Source of the DNA: Leishmania donovani
Lineage: Eukaryota; Euglenozoa; Kinetoplastea; Trypanosomatida; Trypanosomatidae
DNA: 47,713 bases
NCBI RefSeq assembly: GCF_000227135.1
Contig: NC_018248.1
Span: 652,505 to 700,217, forward strand
Reading direction: 5' to 3'
Position numbers and translations under genes: made by a program. Shown piece by piece: positions 27,912-38,361 of the stretch (positions are counted from its first letter, which is position 1; each line of letters starts with the position of its first letter). The notes below the pieces were generated by a model. It made no database searches, was not told the origin of the DNA, and saw only the letters and a program-made list of their open reading frames with translations.

Positions 27912-30707
27912 TCAGGCGTCGTCGCCACCTTTGGCCTTGCGGGGGGCCACCGCCGCAAAGAAGTCGTCACACACGTCGAGAATCTCGTTGAGCCGCTCGT
28001 CTGCCTCGCCCTTCGCCGACACCTCCATCAAGTCCTCCATCTGCTCGGAGAACGTGCGCACCGTCGCGAGGCAGTATTTGCGGATCATGTCCGGCTGGTC
28101 GCACTCCAGCAGCGCATCCATCACTCCCGCCCACGCCTCGAGGACGTCCTCGGAGGCGGAGTTCAGCACATCCTGCACCTGCTCCATTACAGGCGGCATC
28201 GCACGCATGTTGCGAGCCACGGCCACGTTCTCGCAATCGAGCTGCACCCGAATCAACACCGTCAGAAACTCGTGCGTCGTGCTGAGCGTGTTGTCCACAT
28301 GCCTCAGCATGGGGATGGAAAAGCGCGTCGTGTCGGTGAGTTCGTCGAGGTCGTTCGTGATCTTCCCTGCGGCGCTGTGGATGCGGTCGACGACGGCGAA
28401 CAGTACCGCCTCCACCTTGCGCACACCCGGGAAGTGCGCGAACGCCTCGATGTACTGCACGCTGACCCAGAAGAACGTCACGTAGTTCGAGTCCGCCGTG
28501 AGGCAGTGAAGAAACAGCAGCAACGGCTTCAGGGCAACCCAGCCGAACATGCCGGGCAAGTTTTTCTGGATGCACCGCTCCTGGTAGGCGTTGACGATGG
28601 TGATCACCTCACGGTAGTGCTCCACTCCCAGGCGCTGAATGTGTAGCTGCGTCAGCACTGCGTCCTTCGCGACTGCCATGTCTCGATAGAAGCGCTCAAC
28701 AAAACGGCGCGCCGCGCGCGTTGGCATCCCCATCGTGACAGACGGCTCCTGCGCGGCGCTCATGGCCGCACGGAGCAGCTGGTAAGGCACGCCCGTCTGT
28801 TCCCTGTCAACGCGGAGCTGCGAGAGGAGGAACTGCACAAATCTCTCGCCCTCTGGGTAGTTCTTGCGCAGCAGCAGGCGTACAATTTGCTCCACAGTCT
28901 GCACGTCGATGAGCTCGGAGATGCCCGGGTGTGCCATGATTAAGTCGAGCGCGGTGCGCACGCTCACGACGACCTGATCGACGTCCTCGGAGTCGAGCAC
29001 CCGGTGCAGCATCACGTTCAGTCGAAGGGCCTCCAGTGTCTGCACGTCGGAGGGGTTCGGCTTCGACATAGCCCGAATGCGATCCAGCGCCACCGTCGTC
29101 GAGAGGTGCGAGGAGCAGTGAAGCACGCTCGCCTCGAACTGAAGCCGAATCGTTTCATAGGACCACCCATTCTCTTCCAGCACCTGCAGCACGTCGTCCA
29201 CTCCCTTTGCCGCGCTGTGCAGCTGCTCGACGAAGCCGGCGTAGTCGAAGAGCGGCACCCGCACCACATCAATGTGAGAAATGAGCTGCATCGCCACGTC
29301 TGTCTGGTGCAGCGCCAGGCGACGACTTGCGCACTGAGCCAACATCTGGTACGCCTCCTTCAACCGGCGCAAGTACAAGAAGCCGCACGCGTCGTGTTCC
29401 TCCTTACGCAGGGCTTCCTCCTCAGCCGCAGTGATGGGCGGCGTTGGTGGCGAGGCAGTGCTGCCTCTGCTGGGGCCCCCGCTGCCCCTGCGCTCGGCTT
29501 CATCGTTGCCGTAGGACAAGGTTGGCGCCAGCCCCATGAGCGCCTCCGGCTGCAGGCCTGTCATGGTCAGCTCGCCACCCACGGTTATACCGATCGCCCG
29601 TTGATCTGAGAACGTGTTCGTCATGGCCAAGTCGGAAAGCGGCATCTGGTACTGCGCCCTGCCAACGCAGAAAGATGGCGGGCAGCGCAGGTTCCATAGC
29701 GCCACTGAGCCATCACTGCCGGCCGTCGTCAGCAAGTCAGCGTTGTGTCGCCACCATCGAAGTCGCACCGCATCGCCCTGCAGGGTCGTTACGGTCTGTA
29801 CCGCCTGCAGTGGGTACCGGGCGTCGTAGACGGCCACGGTGCCGTCCGAAAACGAAACCGCAACGATGGAGGGCAGGAGCGGGTTAAAGTCACCGCAGTG
29901 CGCTACGGCTGGACAGCCGCCTGCGCGGCGGCAAGAGAAGGCTACGCTGTTGCTTGCTGCGGCGCTCCGCGTGTCTACCAGCATGACGCTGCTATCATAG
30001 GTGCCACTCAGCACCACACTCGCGCTCCCTGGAGCCCACTCGGCGAACATGACCGGCGTCGCCGCGTCGATATGTCGGTGTGGAAGCCACCGCTGCACCG
30101 GCAGAGATCCTCCTGTCAGGTCCCACAGATAAACAGACGTGTCCTGTGCTGCGAGCACGCTGGTCTTGCTGACGCACTGGTTGACGCGAACAGAGCGCAC
30201 CAGCGTGGAGGACGCCGGCGCGCTCGGCGGCACGGTAACGCGAGACAGCACTACCTCCGAAGATCTGGTCAGCAGCGCGCCACATGGAGATAATAGGCCG
30301 CTACTCTCCCGGCAGCTCGCCACTGGCACATCGCACACCAGCACACGACCACGGCTGGAGCCGAGGAAAAGCAGGTCTTCACACCACTCCACGCAAGAGG
30401 TCTTTGTGCCCTCTGCCATGTCTAGCCACCGCATGCGCGCTGCGGCGTTCAGCGACGGCACGGCCTCGTCGAGGGGCATCAGCCCTACTGCACTGGTGCC
30501 CATCAAAGGGCTTAGCGAGACGGCCAAGCCCTTCTCCGTGTTGTGCAGTGCTATCTGCGCTGACGTGAAGAGCACACCCTCGGCGGCGAGTGGAATGCGG
30601 CTCGTCACAAGGTCTGCGTGGTTGCTCAGCAGACCCCGCAACTGATCCCGCCTCCTCCATGAGGAGGCGGCAGTGTAGTCTTGCAGATTGAGAATGCTCT
30701 GCTCCAT
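27912..30707 (-). CDS. WD40 beta-propeller / alpha-helical protein of unknown function
   Basis: The protein has 931 residues from ATG 30705-30707. The N-terminal half (about 40-400) carries WD-type repeats, with YLWDL (193-197), LVDTR (243-247), VYDAR (293-297) and LWNLR (337-341), plus the typical spacing of GTYDSSV and SDGSVAL before them. A Ser/Gly/Pro-rich linker at about 400-425 leads to a long, almost entirely helical C-terminal half (about 430-915), which looks like an alpha-solenoid. The tail is charged (RKAKGGDDA). A beta-propeller followed by a helical solenoid is the architecture of many coat, tethering, IFT and nucleoporin subunits, so a scaffolding role in a complex is plausible but only inferred. 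I cannot assign an orthologue. Its neighbours give no functional clue. Confidence 0.9.
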   Translation of the reverse strand: MEQSILNLQDYTAASSWRRRDQLRGLLSNHADLVTSRIPLAAEGVLFTSAQIALHNTEKGLAVSLSPLMGTSAVGLMPLDEAVPSLNAAARMRWLDMAEGTKTSCVEWCEDLLFLGSSRGRVLVCDVPVASCRESSGLLSPCGALLTRSSEVVLSRVTVPPSAPASSTLVRSVRVNQCVSKTSVLAAQDTSVYLWDLTGGSLPVQRWLPHRHIDAATPVMFAEWAPGSASVVLSGTYDSSVMLVDTRSAAASNSVAFSCRRAGGCPAVAHCGDFNPLLPSIVAVSFSDGTVAVYDARYPLQAVQTVTTLQGDAVRLRWWRHNADLLTTAGSDGSVALWNLRCPPSFCVGRAQYQMPLSDLAMTNTFSDQRAIGITVGGELTMTGLQPEALMGLAPTLSYGNDEAERRGSGGPSRGSTASPPTPPITAAEEEALRKEEHDACGFLYLRRLKEAYQMLAQCASRRLALHQTDVAMQLISHIDVVRVPLFDYAGFVEQLHSAAKGVDDVLQVLEENGWSYETIRLQFEASVLHCSSHLSTTVALDRIRAMSKPNPSDVQTLEALRLNVMLHRVLDSEDVDQVVVSVRTALDLIMAHPGISELIDVQTVEQIVRLLLRKNYPEGERFVQFLLSQLRVDREQTGVPYQLLRAAMSAAQEPSVTMGMPTRAARRFVERFYRDMAVAKDAVLTQLHIQRLGVEHYREVITIVNAYQERCIQKNLPGMFGWVALKPLLLFLHCLTADSNYVTFFWVSVQYIEAFAHFPGVRKVEAVLFAVVDRIHSAAGKITNDLDELTDTTRFSIPMLRHVDNTLSTTHEFLTVLIRVQLDCENVAVARNMRAMPPVMEQVQDVLNSASEDVLEAWAGVMDALLECDQPDMIRKYCLATVRTFSEQMEDLMEVSAKGEADERLNEILDVCDDFFAAVAPRKAKGGDDA

Positions 30708-30738
30708 CTCTCCCGCTCCTCTTTATGTAGCCATGTGG

Positions 30739-30766
30739 CTACGAGATCACACATAGAAAGAGAAGG
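30739..30766 (-). promoter_or_regulatory. Putative trans-splice acceptor of the WD40 gene
   Basis: A short purine run at 30755-30766 is followed by CT at 30739-30740, about 32 bases before the ATG. A perfect 7-base inverted repeat with a 2-base loop (30727-30742) overlaps this AG. Confidence 0.4.
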
Positions 30767-33590
30767 TATGCGCGCGAGAGAGTGCAGGCCGAGCACACGA
30801 CAACGATGCAAATATGAGCCGATGAGTCGCCCACGCGCCCACAGAGCGCACTTCCGAAAAAAAAAGGTGCGTGTGTGTGCACGGTGCACGAGTCGGAGCA
30901 GCAGTTCCGCTCACGTGAGGCAGAGCTAGCTTGACAGGGGGAGGCAGAGAGGGATGGAGAAGAGGTCAGCGAGGGAGAATGAGAGAACACGCAGGGGGGG
31001 GGGGTAAGGGGCTACAGACGCAGCAAGTGCCACAACGCCCAGATGGGCGATTGACCGCCGTCCCGTCCAGAACGCATGCAAGGGCAGCTACAGAGCGAAA
31101 ACAGAAAGGCAGCGTTGGAACCGTTCGAATGTGTGGAGTGGGAGGGAGGGGGGAGGGGAGCGGAGAGGGGAAGAGGGAGACTAAAGCAAACCCAAAGCAG
31201 CTCACGCGAAGGGGGCGGGTGTGCGCATTACTTGTAGCAAGCAACCTCCCCCTCGCGTCCGCGCATCAGCATTGCCGGTAGCTACGTCGTGCTCATCTCC
31301 CAAAAGACGCCTCCCTCATTAACCAGAGCACGCGACTTCGCAAGAGCGGTCGTGTTTCCATTTCTTTCGCTTGTGGCTTTCGTTGATCACTGGTGTTCGC
31401 GGGTGCTTCCTCGCGCACTCCATCCGTGAGAAAGGCGAACGCATCGCGTCAGTGCGCTTCGAGCTGGCGCACACCCCGCGCAAACGTACCGAGCATGAGG
31501 CACTGCGTTCGAAAGGCAGAAAGGATTTGGAGATGTAACGCACGTCGCACCACTCGCTCTCCCGCTCCGCCTCTCGCCCTCTCACGCGTGCCGTGTCCCT
31601 GCGTCCGCGCACACACACAAGTGCCGTGTCGCAACTTCGACGCTGCCGAGGCATGTCTGTGCACCTTTTATGGGAGACAGAGAATAGAGAACCACCAACC
31701 ACACCTCTGAGAGAGGCAAGAGGAAGTCGACGGAGAATGTGATGGAAAGGAAGGCAGACGCACGCCATCGCTTCCCCAACGGGAAAGCGGAAGAGACACG
31801 CATGGGGAAAGGGAGGCCGGGGGAGGGGGCAACAACTCGGTTGCTAGAGGCAGGGGGTTGGGTGGCGCGTGCAGAGAGGAGGAAAAGAATAACGCGAGGA
31901 CGGGTTTGTCGCCAAGCGTTTCCTTCGATCGTCTTCCCTCTTCCGCTCCCTCTGCGCTGGCGTCCGACGCATGCACAGAAGCCACCTACTTGCGCTCCTA
32001 CCCTCCGCTGTGTCTGCCTCTTTCCCACATTACGCCAAGGCGCGGCCTCTCCTGTCCCTCTCCGCAGGCATACGCACACTGCCACGCATCCCTCACGCCG
32101 CCGCGCACACAAGCAGCAACAGACGCACACACACACTTACACACCTAGGACGCGCAATGCACTCGCGTTGTCCCTCACCCGTTCCGCCATGCTGCTGTTT
32201 TTGCCCACGCTCATCGAGCGGCTTTGTGTCCGCCCCCGCCCCTTCCACACACACACACACTCGCAGAGCACACACCACCACAGCGTCCACCTGTCCCCGC
32301 CTCCTTCCCCACTCTCTCCGCTGCGACGAGGAGAAGAGCATCAGTTTTTCGTTGTTTCGCGTGTTCTGGTTTGCGGGGCCTATGCGGCCAGCGTGTGTGT
32401 GGCGTGTCTGAGAAGAGAGCTGGCGGCTGTGGTGTTTTCGTTCACTTGCGCCGCGCCAGCGGGGAGCGGGGGCGGGAGAGGACAGCGGGCTCAAGAGGAG
32501 GATGCGCCGTTGCATAGGAAAAACGAGAAGATGGATTCAACACTACGGGGAGGAGAGGGGAGGGAAAGGAGGGGGTGGATACCAGAGAACAAGTCTCTCC
32601 CTCTCACGCACGCGTGCGTTTCAGTGGTGGGTAGCGTAACCATGGCACACAAGAAACAGTCGATGAGCGCGCACGCAGGCCGGCCGGCACGCACAGTGGT
32701 GGAGAGGGGCCGAGTATAGAGCCACAAGACAAACCAAAGGGCGTGGCGGCCTCCATTTTTCTCGTGTTTGCCGCCGTCGTCGCGCGGGGGGGGGGCGCTG
32801 CTCCACTCGCTTAGCTGCAAAGTGGGCGGCTCGAGATGACGACAGAAACATTAGGAAGGGAGGGGGAGGGGGGCTGTGCTTGTGTGTGTTTGTGCATGTG
32901 GAGAAACACAAGAGGAAAGAAAGAGGGATAAACACATCAGAGAAAAGAAAAAAGAAGTTACGTGAGCCGCCACCACGCACGCACCCGCTCCCCTCTCTCC
33001 AATAATGCCGCCGTGCGCCCGTGCCCTCGTGTGCGCAGCTGTGGGTGGAGAGGAGCATACGCGAAGGCGCAGCGGTTGCAAAACGGGAGAGAAGGGGACA
33101 GTAGATATGCGGAGGCGTTGTCGCCGCTCTCGTCCGTTCACAGTCGTTTAACGCATCCGCTGCCGCCCGCACTCGCACCTACGAGTGCATGTGAAGAAGT
33201 CCGTGTATGGGAGCCGGTACATGCACGCGGATGGGTAAAGAGGATTTCAGACTGCGTCACTGTCGCGGACAAGAGAGACGAGTTCGAGGGAGGGTGAAGG
33301 GAGGGAGGGCAACGTGCCAACGCGAGCGACCGGCTCACGATGCAAGTACGCCCCGTTGGCAGCACAAACACACACAAAATAAAGTAAAAGCAAGACAAGC
33401 AAAAAGGAAGGCCACCATGCCAACAAAGGGCGGGTTTGTCCCCAAGTTTCCCTTTTTATTCTGACATGGCGCTGCGTCCTCTTCAGCAGCGCCGGCGGAG
33501 GTTCATTCGTCGCTCTTTCTCTTCACTAGTTGCCTGCACACGCAGGCAGGCACGGCTACAGCCGTGAAAAACAATAAGACAGAAAAAGCG
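30767..33590. other. Gene-free spacer of 2.8 kb
   Basis: No supported gene on either strand. A 326-codon plus-strand frame at 31739-32719 is rejected because its composition is repeat-driven and it opposes all other genes. Landmarks are G11 at 30994-31004, G10 at 32786-32795, and CA runs near 32120-32140 and 32248-32262. Confidence 0.5.
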
Positions 33591-35486
33591 TTACGGGCGT
33601 GAGTGGGGAGAACAGCACTTCGTCGGCTTCGACGCCCCGGGCCGCCACTCCTGCACGCGCGCAACAAACCGCGCGTACCGCACGTGAGCAAGCCCCGCAA
33701 CAAGCAGCCCGCCGGCAGCAAGGCACGTCGCAACAATGAACGGCGTCTCGATGCACACTGCGCGGTTGCACTCCTGCGACGCGCTCAGCCGCAGCTTGCG
33801 GTGCTGCATGTCGACGTACATGCCGAACAGGAGCCGGTTGAACACAATCACGCAAATCACCATCACCATGAACGCCATGTTGTACAGCGTGTTGTGGAAG
33901 CTCTCGAACAGGCACGTGAAGATTAGAGCCTGCAGCGCCGCGCTGAAGCCATTCATGATGTACACAACAATGTATGGAAGCAGAATCAGCTTGCCTGGCA
34001 GCACAAGCAGCAGCACACCACCAACGGTCGCTAGTGTCGGGCTCACGAACAGCGCAGCAGTCACCAGCACGCGGCGGCGCCCGCTCAAGCCCTTCGTGTG
34101 TTGCACATACGCTTCGAACAGCCCGAATGCGATGCGGCCCACGCTGTTGCCCAGGCCAATGAACGCGGTGTACAGCGCAGCCGTCTGCGTGCTCCGCGGA
34201 TTCCCCGTTTTCGCGATTGAAATCGTGCTCCCGTTGTACGACATTATGATCCCCATCGGGGAAACACAGAACATGTAGAGCAGAATCAGCCACAGGTCCA
34301 GCGATTTCAAATAGTCCAGCACCGTCGAGCCCGGGTAGCGTGGGTCCTGCCACGAGTCCAACTCCGACGCCGCCCTCGCAGCGCCGCCCTCCGCGTCGCT
34401 CTCCGTCGACGCCGGCGAGTTGTTCATGCTCACAGAAGCATTGCCCCCTGTCGGCATCGCGTCCGCCACCGCTGCGCCGGCCGACGCGTCGCGCTCCGAC
34501 GCAGATGCCTCGTACGACAGCGCGATCGCGCGCAGCTCGAAATCCAACGGCGCGGCTTCGTCCATCCCGCCGAGCCACCGCAGCGGCAGCAGCATCAGGA
34601 ACAGGCACAGCGTCAGTACGGAGACCACAACGCCAATCGTCAACTCCACCGAGCGCGGCAAGCGGCTCACGTACGACACAACCGGTGTCTCCACAGTGAA
34701 GAACACGATCAACGTCAGCACGACCGCGTATCCCACTATCAGGCGCCGTACAGGCACGAACTTGTACTCGTACAGCGGCTTTGTCGTGCGCAGCAGCGCA
34801 ACCTCCTCGGCGCTCTTCCCGCGCAGCCGCCACCAGTTCATGTAGTACAGCGGTAGCACAATCAGCGCGCTCGCGCACACCGTCACAACGGCGATGAACG
34901 CGCACAGGAAGTAGATGAACCCGATCAAGCTGCCCTTGAACAGCGTCGTGCTCAGGCACGCAAAGATCGTGCTGCCCAGCCCCGTCATCACCTTCGCGAG
35001 GCACACGACAGGGCCGCGGTTGCGCGGGAATACCTCGAACAACGTCGAGATGTACGTCGTGTCGATCAGCCCACTCGCCAGGTTCAGGAACGCGTAGAAC
35101 ATGCTGATCGTCGTCACGTTGCCGGGGATCGCGCCGGAGAAGGTCTGCGCAAGGCCCACCGTCCCGATCACGCCCGTGGCAAGGCAGATCATGAAGTTCG
35201 CGAACGGCCCGAACATTTCGAAGATCACGCTGAACGGCAGCAGAAAGAAGAAGAACACAAGTCCTACAGTGCTCACTGTCGAGAGGTCGCCGGCGGACAG
35301 CTCAAACTGGTCGCGGAGCTGCGTCGTGTACAGGTCGAACGTGTAAGGCAACGATACGCAGATCCCGCAGAACAGCCCGCACACAAGGATGGTGAATCGG
35401 TTCATCTCGTTAACCGGATGCAACCCCTTCTCGCGGCGCGCGTGCAGGTACTGCACCTGCGAGAACCAGTCCGACAGCTGCATCAT
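33591..35486 (-). CDS. Nodulin-like major facilitator transporter, paralogue 1
   Basis: The protein has 631 residues from ATG 35484-35486 (MMQLSDW; the next codon is also ATG). It is a polytopic membrane protein with about 12 hydrophobic segments: six in about 31-215, two at about 245-305, and the rest after about 390. The block EVFPRNRGPVVCLAKVMTGLGS at 151-172 after the fourth segment and the start REKGLHPVNEMNRF (18-31) are shared almost word for word with the paralogue at 40877-42871. The pattern fits the nodulin-like branch of the major facilitator superfamily, which is numerous in trypanosomatids. A variable hydrophilic loop (about 310-390) separates the halves. The substrate is unknown. 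The two paralogues are separated by 5.4 kb that includes retroelement copy R2. Confidence 0.92.
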   Translation of the reverse strand: MMQLSDWFSQVQYLHARREKGLHPVNEMNRFTILVCGLFCGICVSLPYTFDLYTTQLRDQFELSAGDLSTVSTVGLVFFFFLLPFSVIFEMFGPFANFMICLATGVIGTVGLAQTFSGAIPGNVTTISMFYAFLNLASGLIDTTYISTLFEVFPRNRGPVVCLAKVMTGLGSTIFACLSTTLFKGSLIGFIYFLCAFIAVVTVCASALIVLPLYYMNWWRLRGKSAEEVALLRTTKPLYEYKFVPVRRLIVGYAVVLTLIVFFTVETPVVSYVSRLPRSVELTIGVVVSVLTLCLFLMLLPLRWLGGMDEAAPLDFELRAIALSYEASASERDASAGAAVADAMPTGGNASVSMNNSPASTESDAEGGAARAASELDSWQDPRYPGSTVLDYLKSLDLWLILLYMFCVSPMGIIMSYNGSTISIAKTGNPRSTQTAALYTAFIGLGNSVGRIAFGLFEAYVQHTKGLSGRRRVLVTAALFVSPTLATVGGVLLLVLPGKLILLPYIVVYIMNGFSAALQALIFTCLFESFHNTLYNMAFMVMVICVIVFNRLLFGMYVDMQHRKLRLSASQECNRAVCIETPFIVATCLAAGGLLVAGLAHVRYARFVARVQEWRPGASKPTKCCSPHSRP

Positions 35487-35520
35487 CTCGTCAGCTCGCG
35501 GGCGGAGAAGAGGAGAAAGG
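35487..35520 (-). promoter_or_regulatory. Putative trans-splice acceptor of transporter paralogue 1
   Basis: The purine run 35500-35520 is followed by CT at 35495-35496 and 35487-35488. The first would leave a 5' UTR of about nine bases. Confidence 0.45.
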
Positions 35521-38361
35521 ATGATATGGGAGAGAACGTGAGGATATGGAGAGAGGCGCGGAGAGGCGTCGGTCGTTTGCGTATACGAGAAAACGAAAAG
35601 ACGAGAAAAAGAGGAATGAGATGCTTACCATGTGTGTGTGTGTGTGCGTATGGAGAAGTGGTTGTAGCGGTATCGGAAAGAGAGCGGCAGTAGTAGTGGT
35701 GGTCGTTCGATGGTTGGCGGTGCGGCGTGTGGCGTTGCAGAGTGGAGGGGGGCGAGACGAGATCGGTCAAGTGAGGCAGAGGGAGAGGATCATGGACGAA
35801 AGGGTGGCGGCACTAACGCCATAGCAGGCAGCAGATACGCGCCGGCTCCACGCGCACCCAAGCCAATAGCGGGAGAGACACACAGGCGACCCATAGGGGG
35901 AAGGGGGCGCGCATCATGCAACAAGCGCACACGCACGGTGCTGCTCCGCAGTTGTGTCGTGAAGTGTTGGTGAGCAGCCTCTGTGCTCCGGAGTAAGGAG
36001 AGTAGTCTTTTCATTTTGATTTTTACGGTTCTGCGTTCTTTACTGTTACGTTTGCGTGTGCTTGTATAAATATAGAGCAGCTTCCTGCGGCACATAGGCG
36101 GATTTCTTCCCGAGGGACGCTCCTACCGACTTGTCACGGAGGCGACGAGCTAGTCGGTGTCTGCATATGTAGGCCCACTTGTCGGCGTCTGCTGCCACGT
36201 TGTGCCAGTTTGCCAATCCCTTCCGCCATCTCACTCTTCACCTTTCACGCAGAGCTGTACACAGAGAAGCTCATGGCTATTCAAATGCTCACTCTGCGTC
36301 AGGCGTGGAGTGGAGGAGACGACAACAAGAAGAGCGAGTGCGAGAGGCAGCGGGACGAAAACAGTGAAGAAGGCGCGACCTGCTGCGGCAACAAGATCAC
36401 AGCGTAGAGGGTCAGGAGGCGGCTTCTTCAAGCGTGTCTAGGATTGAAAAGAAATGGACACACGCACACACTGGAGGGAAGAGAAGAAGAGGGGGTGACG
36501 CGTAACTAAATGTGCTAAATAGAGAGAGCTCATTGAATATCGACCAAAAGACATACAGAAAATATTCGAAGAGGACTGCGGTACCTCTACGCTGGACATT
36601 CACAACGCCAAGAGAGAGCTACATACACACACGCGCACGCCACAAAACACGCGTTGCAGCAACCAACACCGAAACTAAAAAAAAAAAAACAGAAAGAAAA
36701 CAAGGGAGCGCGTGAAGGAATCACTTAAGAGAGAGCACACCGTCACGCGCGCACACACGTCATCACGAAGCGCCGAGGGAGGGAAGAAGCGAAAACTAAA
36801 AAAAAAAAGAACAAGCACACGCGTGTTTGTCTGCACTCCTTTTTTTGCTTGTTTTTTTTTTCTTTCGTGGAGGTGCAGCGGTGGGATGAGCAGCGTCGCC
36901 TTATCGTACGTAAAACAAAGGATGAGCGATTCGGTGGGGAAGGCTTGTCTGCCTTTGACTGTCTGTGTGGGTCTGTGTGTGTGTGTGTGTGTGTGTTGGG
37001 GTGCAGACATGTATGAAGGCATATACGGCGTAAACGCTCGCAAGCACATCTGCCTCCTCTGTGGTTTGCATGTAGAGACAGATTTGATGTTTAAACGTGA
37101 CGTTGTAGGCGATTGGACATTAGCGGCAGTGATGGTGGTGTTGACAGGGTGGAGAGAGCTTGGTGCACTCGTGCATGCACACATTCATCACACTTACGCA
37201 GTGATGCATCCCACCACAACAAATACGCACACACAAAAAAAAGTAACAAGGCGCGCGTACATAAAACGTCATCCTCTCCCATCACACCCGACATCTGCGG
37301 TGAAACAGCAACCCATATACAAGAGCGCGCAGGGAGAGCGAGAAAGACATGGAAGAGGCGGTGAGCGGTGAGTCGGTCGAGGCGTGCGTTCAAGAGAGTG
37401 GGCAGGAGAGAGATGGACAAAGAAAACGGGGCTTCGTCCCTCACCATTGCTGCTGGTCGTTGCCCCTCAAACACACACACGCACTCACAACCGAAAAAAA
37501 AGAAAATGAAAGACCACGGCAGAAACCACCTCGAACACGCTCACACACGCACGTGTACGCACACAAAGGCAAACGTAAAGAAAACAATTTTGTATTTTTC
37601 AGCGACGCAGAAGCGTGCGCTCACAGGCGCGCAAATGGACGCGGGGGAGGGGAGGGGAGGACGGAGGAGGAAGGAGGAAGGGGGAAGGGGGAAGAGACAA
37701 GCAGAAGAAACGAGAACGAATGCATATGTGTGCGTGCGTCAGGCCAAACACACACACGCACAGACACCCATCTATACATATATATGGGGGGGGGGGTGAA
37801 TAACACACACCGCAAAGAGCGAAGTGGACCGAAAAGCCTAAGCCGGAAAAAAGGAAGGTGTGCGGGAAAGCCCAAAGTCAGTAAAAAAAAAAGAAATAGA
37901 CGCCTACGTGACCTCAAGCATGCACAGCAGTGGGGCGATGGAAGCAAAGGAGGGATCGTGAAAGCACATGCGCGTCTGCGCCTGCCTTCCTCTGCCCCGC
38001 ACTTCTCTCCCGTCGCTTCCACACACCTTGAGCAACAGAAAGAAAGGAGGGGAGGCGATGCACCTCGTCCCCTTGGTTTCTTGTAGGAATATGCGGAGAA
38101 GGCGGTGAGCACAAACAAACCCTACAGCACCAGCTCGAAGCGCACCGCAGCACGTCCAACGCTGAGGATCACACTTCGAGGCCTGAGCCAAAGTGGGTGT
38201 GGCACAGTTGAAGTCGCGAGCGCGGGAAAAAGGAGACGGCACTACGCCGACATAGAGACCAGCACGTGAACACGTACTCCCGTACCGTTGCCGTCCTCTT
38301 CTCTTTCTCTGATACCCCCCCCCCCGTGCGAGGAGGGGATACACGTCCGCTTCTTCTGCGA
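35521..38361. other. Gene-free spacer with homopolymer tracts
   Basis: No gene is supported in 2.8 kb. Conspicuous tracts are A13 at 36677-36689, T-rich DNA at about 36840-36864, (TG)11 at 36974-36996, a CA/TA/G11 block ending at 37796, and C11 at 38315-38325. The spacer ends abruptly at retroelement copy R2. Confidence 0.5.

Noticed and set aside
27468..28646. 392-codon plus-strand open frame
   Set aside because: It overlaps the WD40 gene antisense. No domain is recognisable and no plus-strand splice signal supports it.
31739..32719. 326-codon plus-strand open frame
   Set aside because: Low-complexity composition, wrong strand relative to every supported gene, and no recognisable motif.
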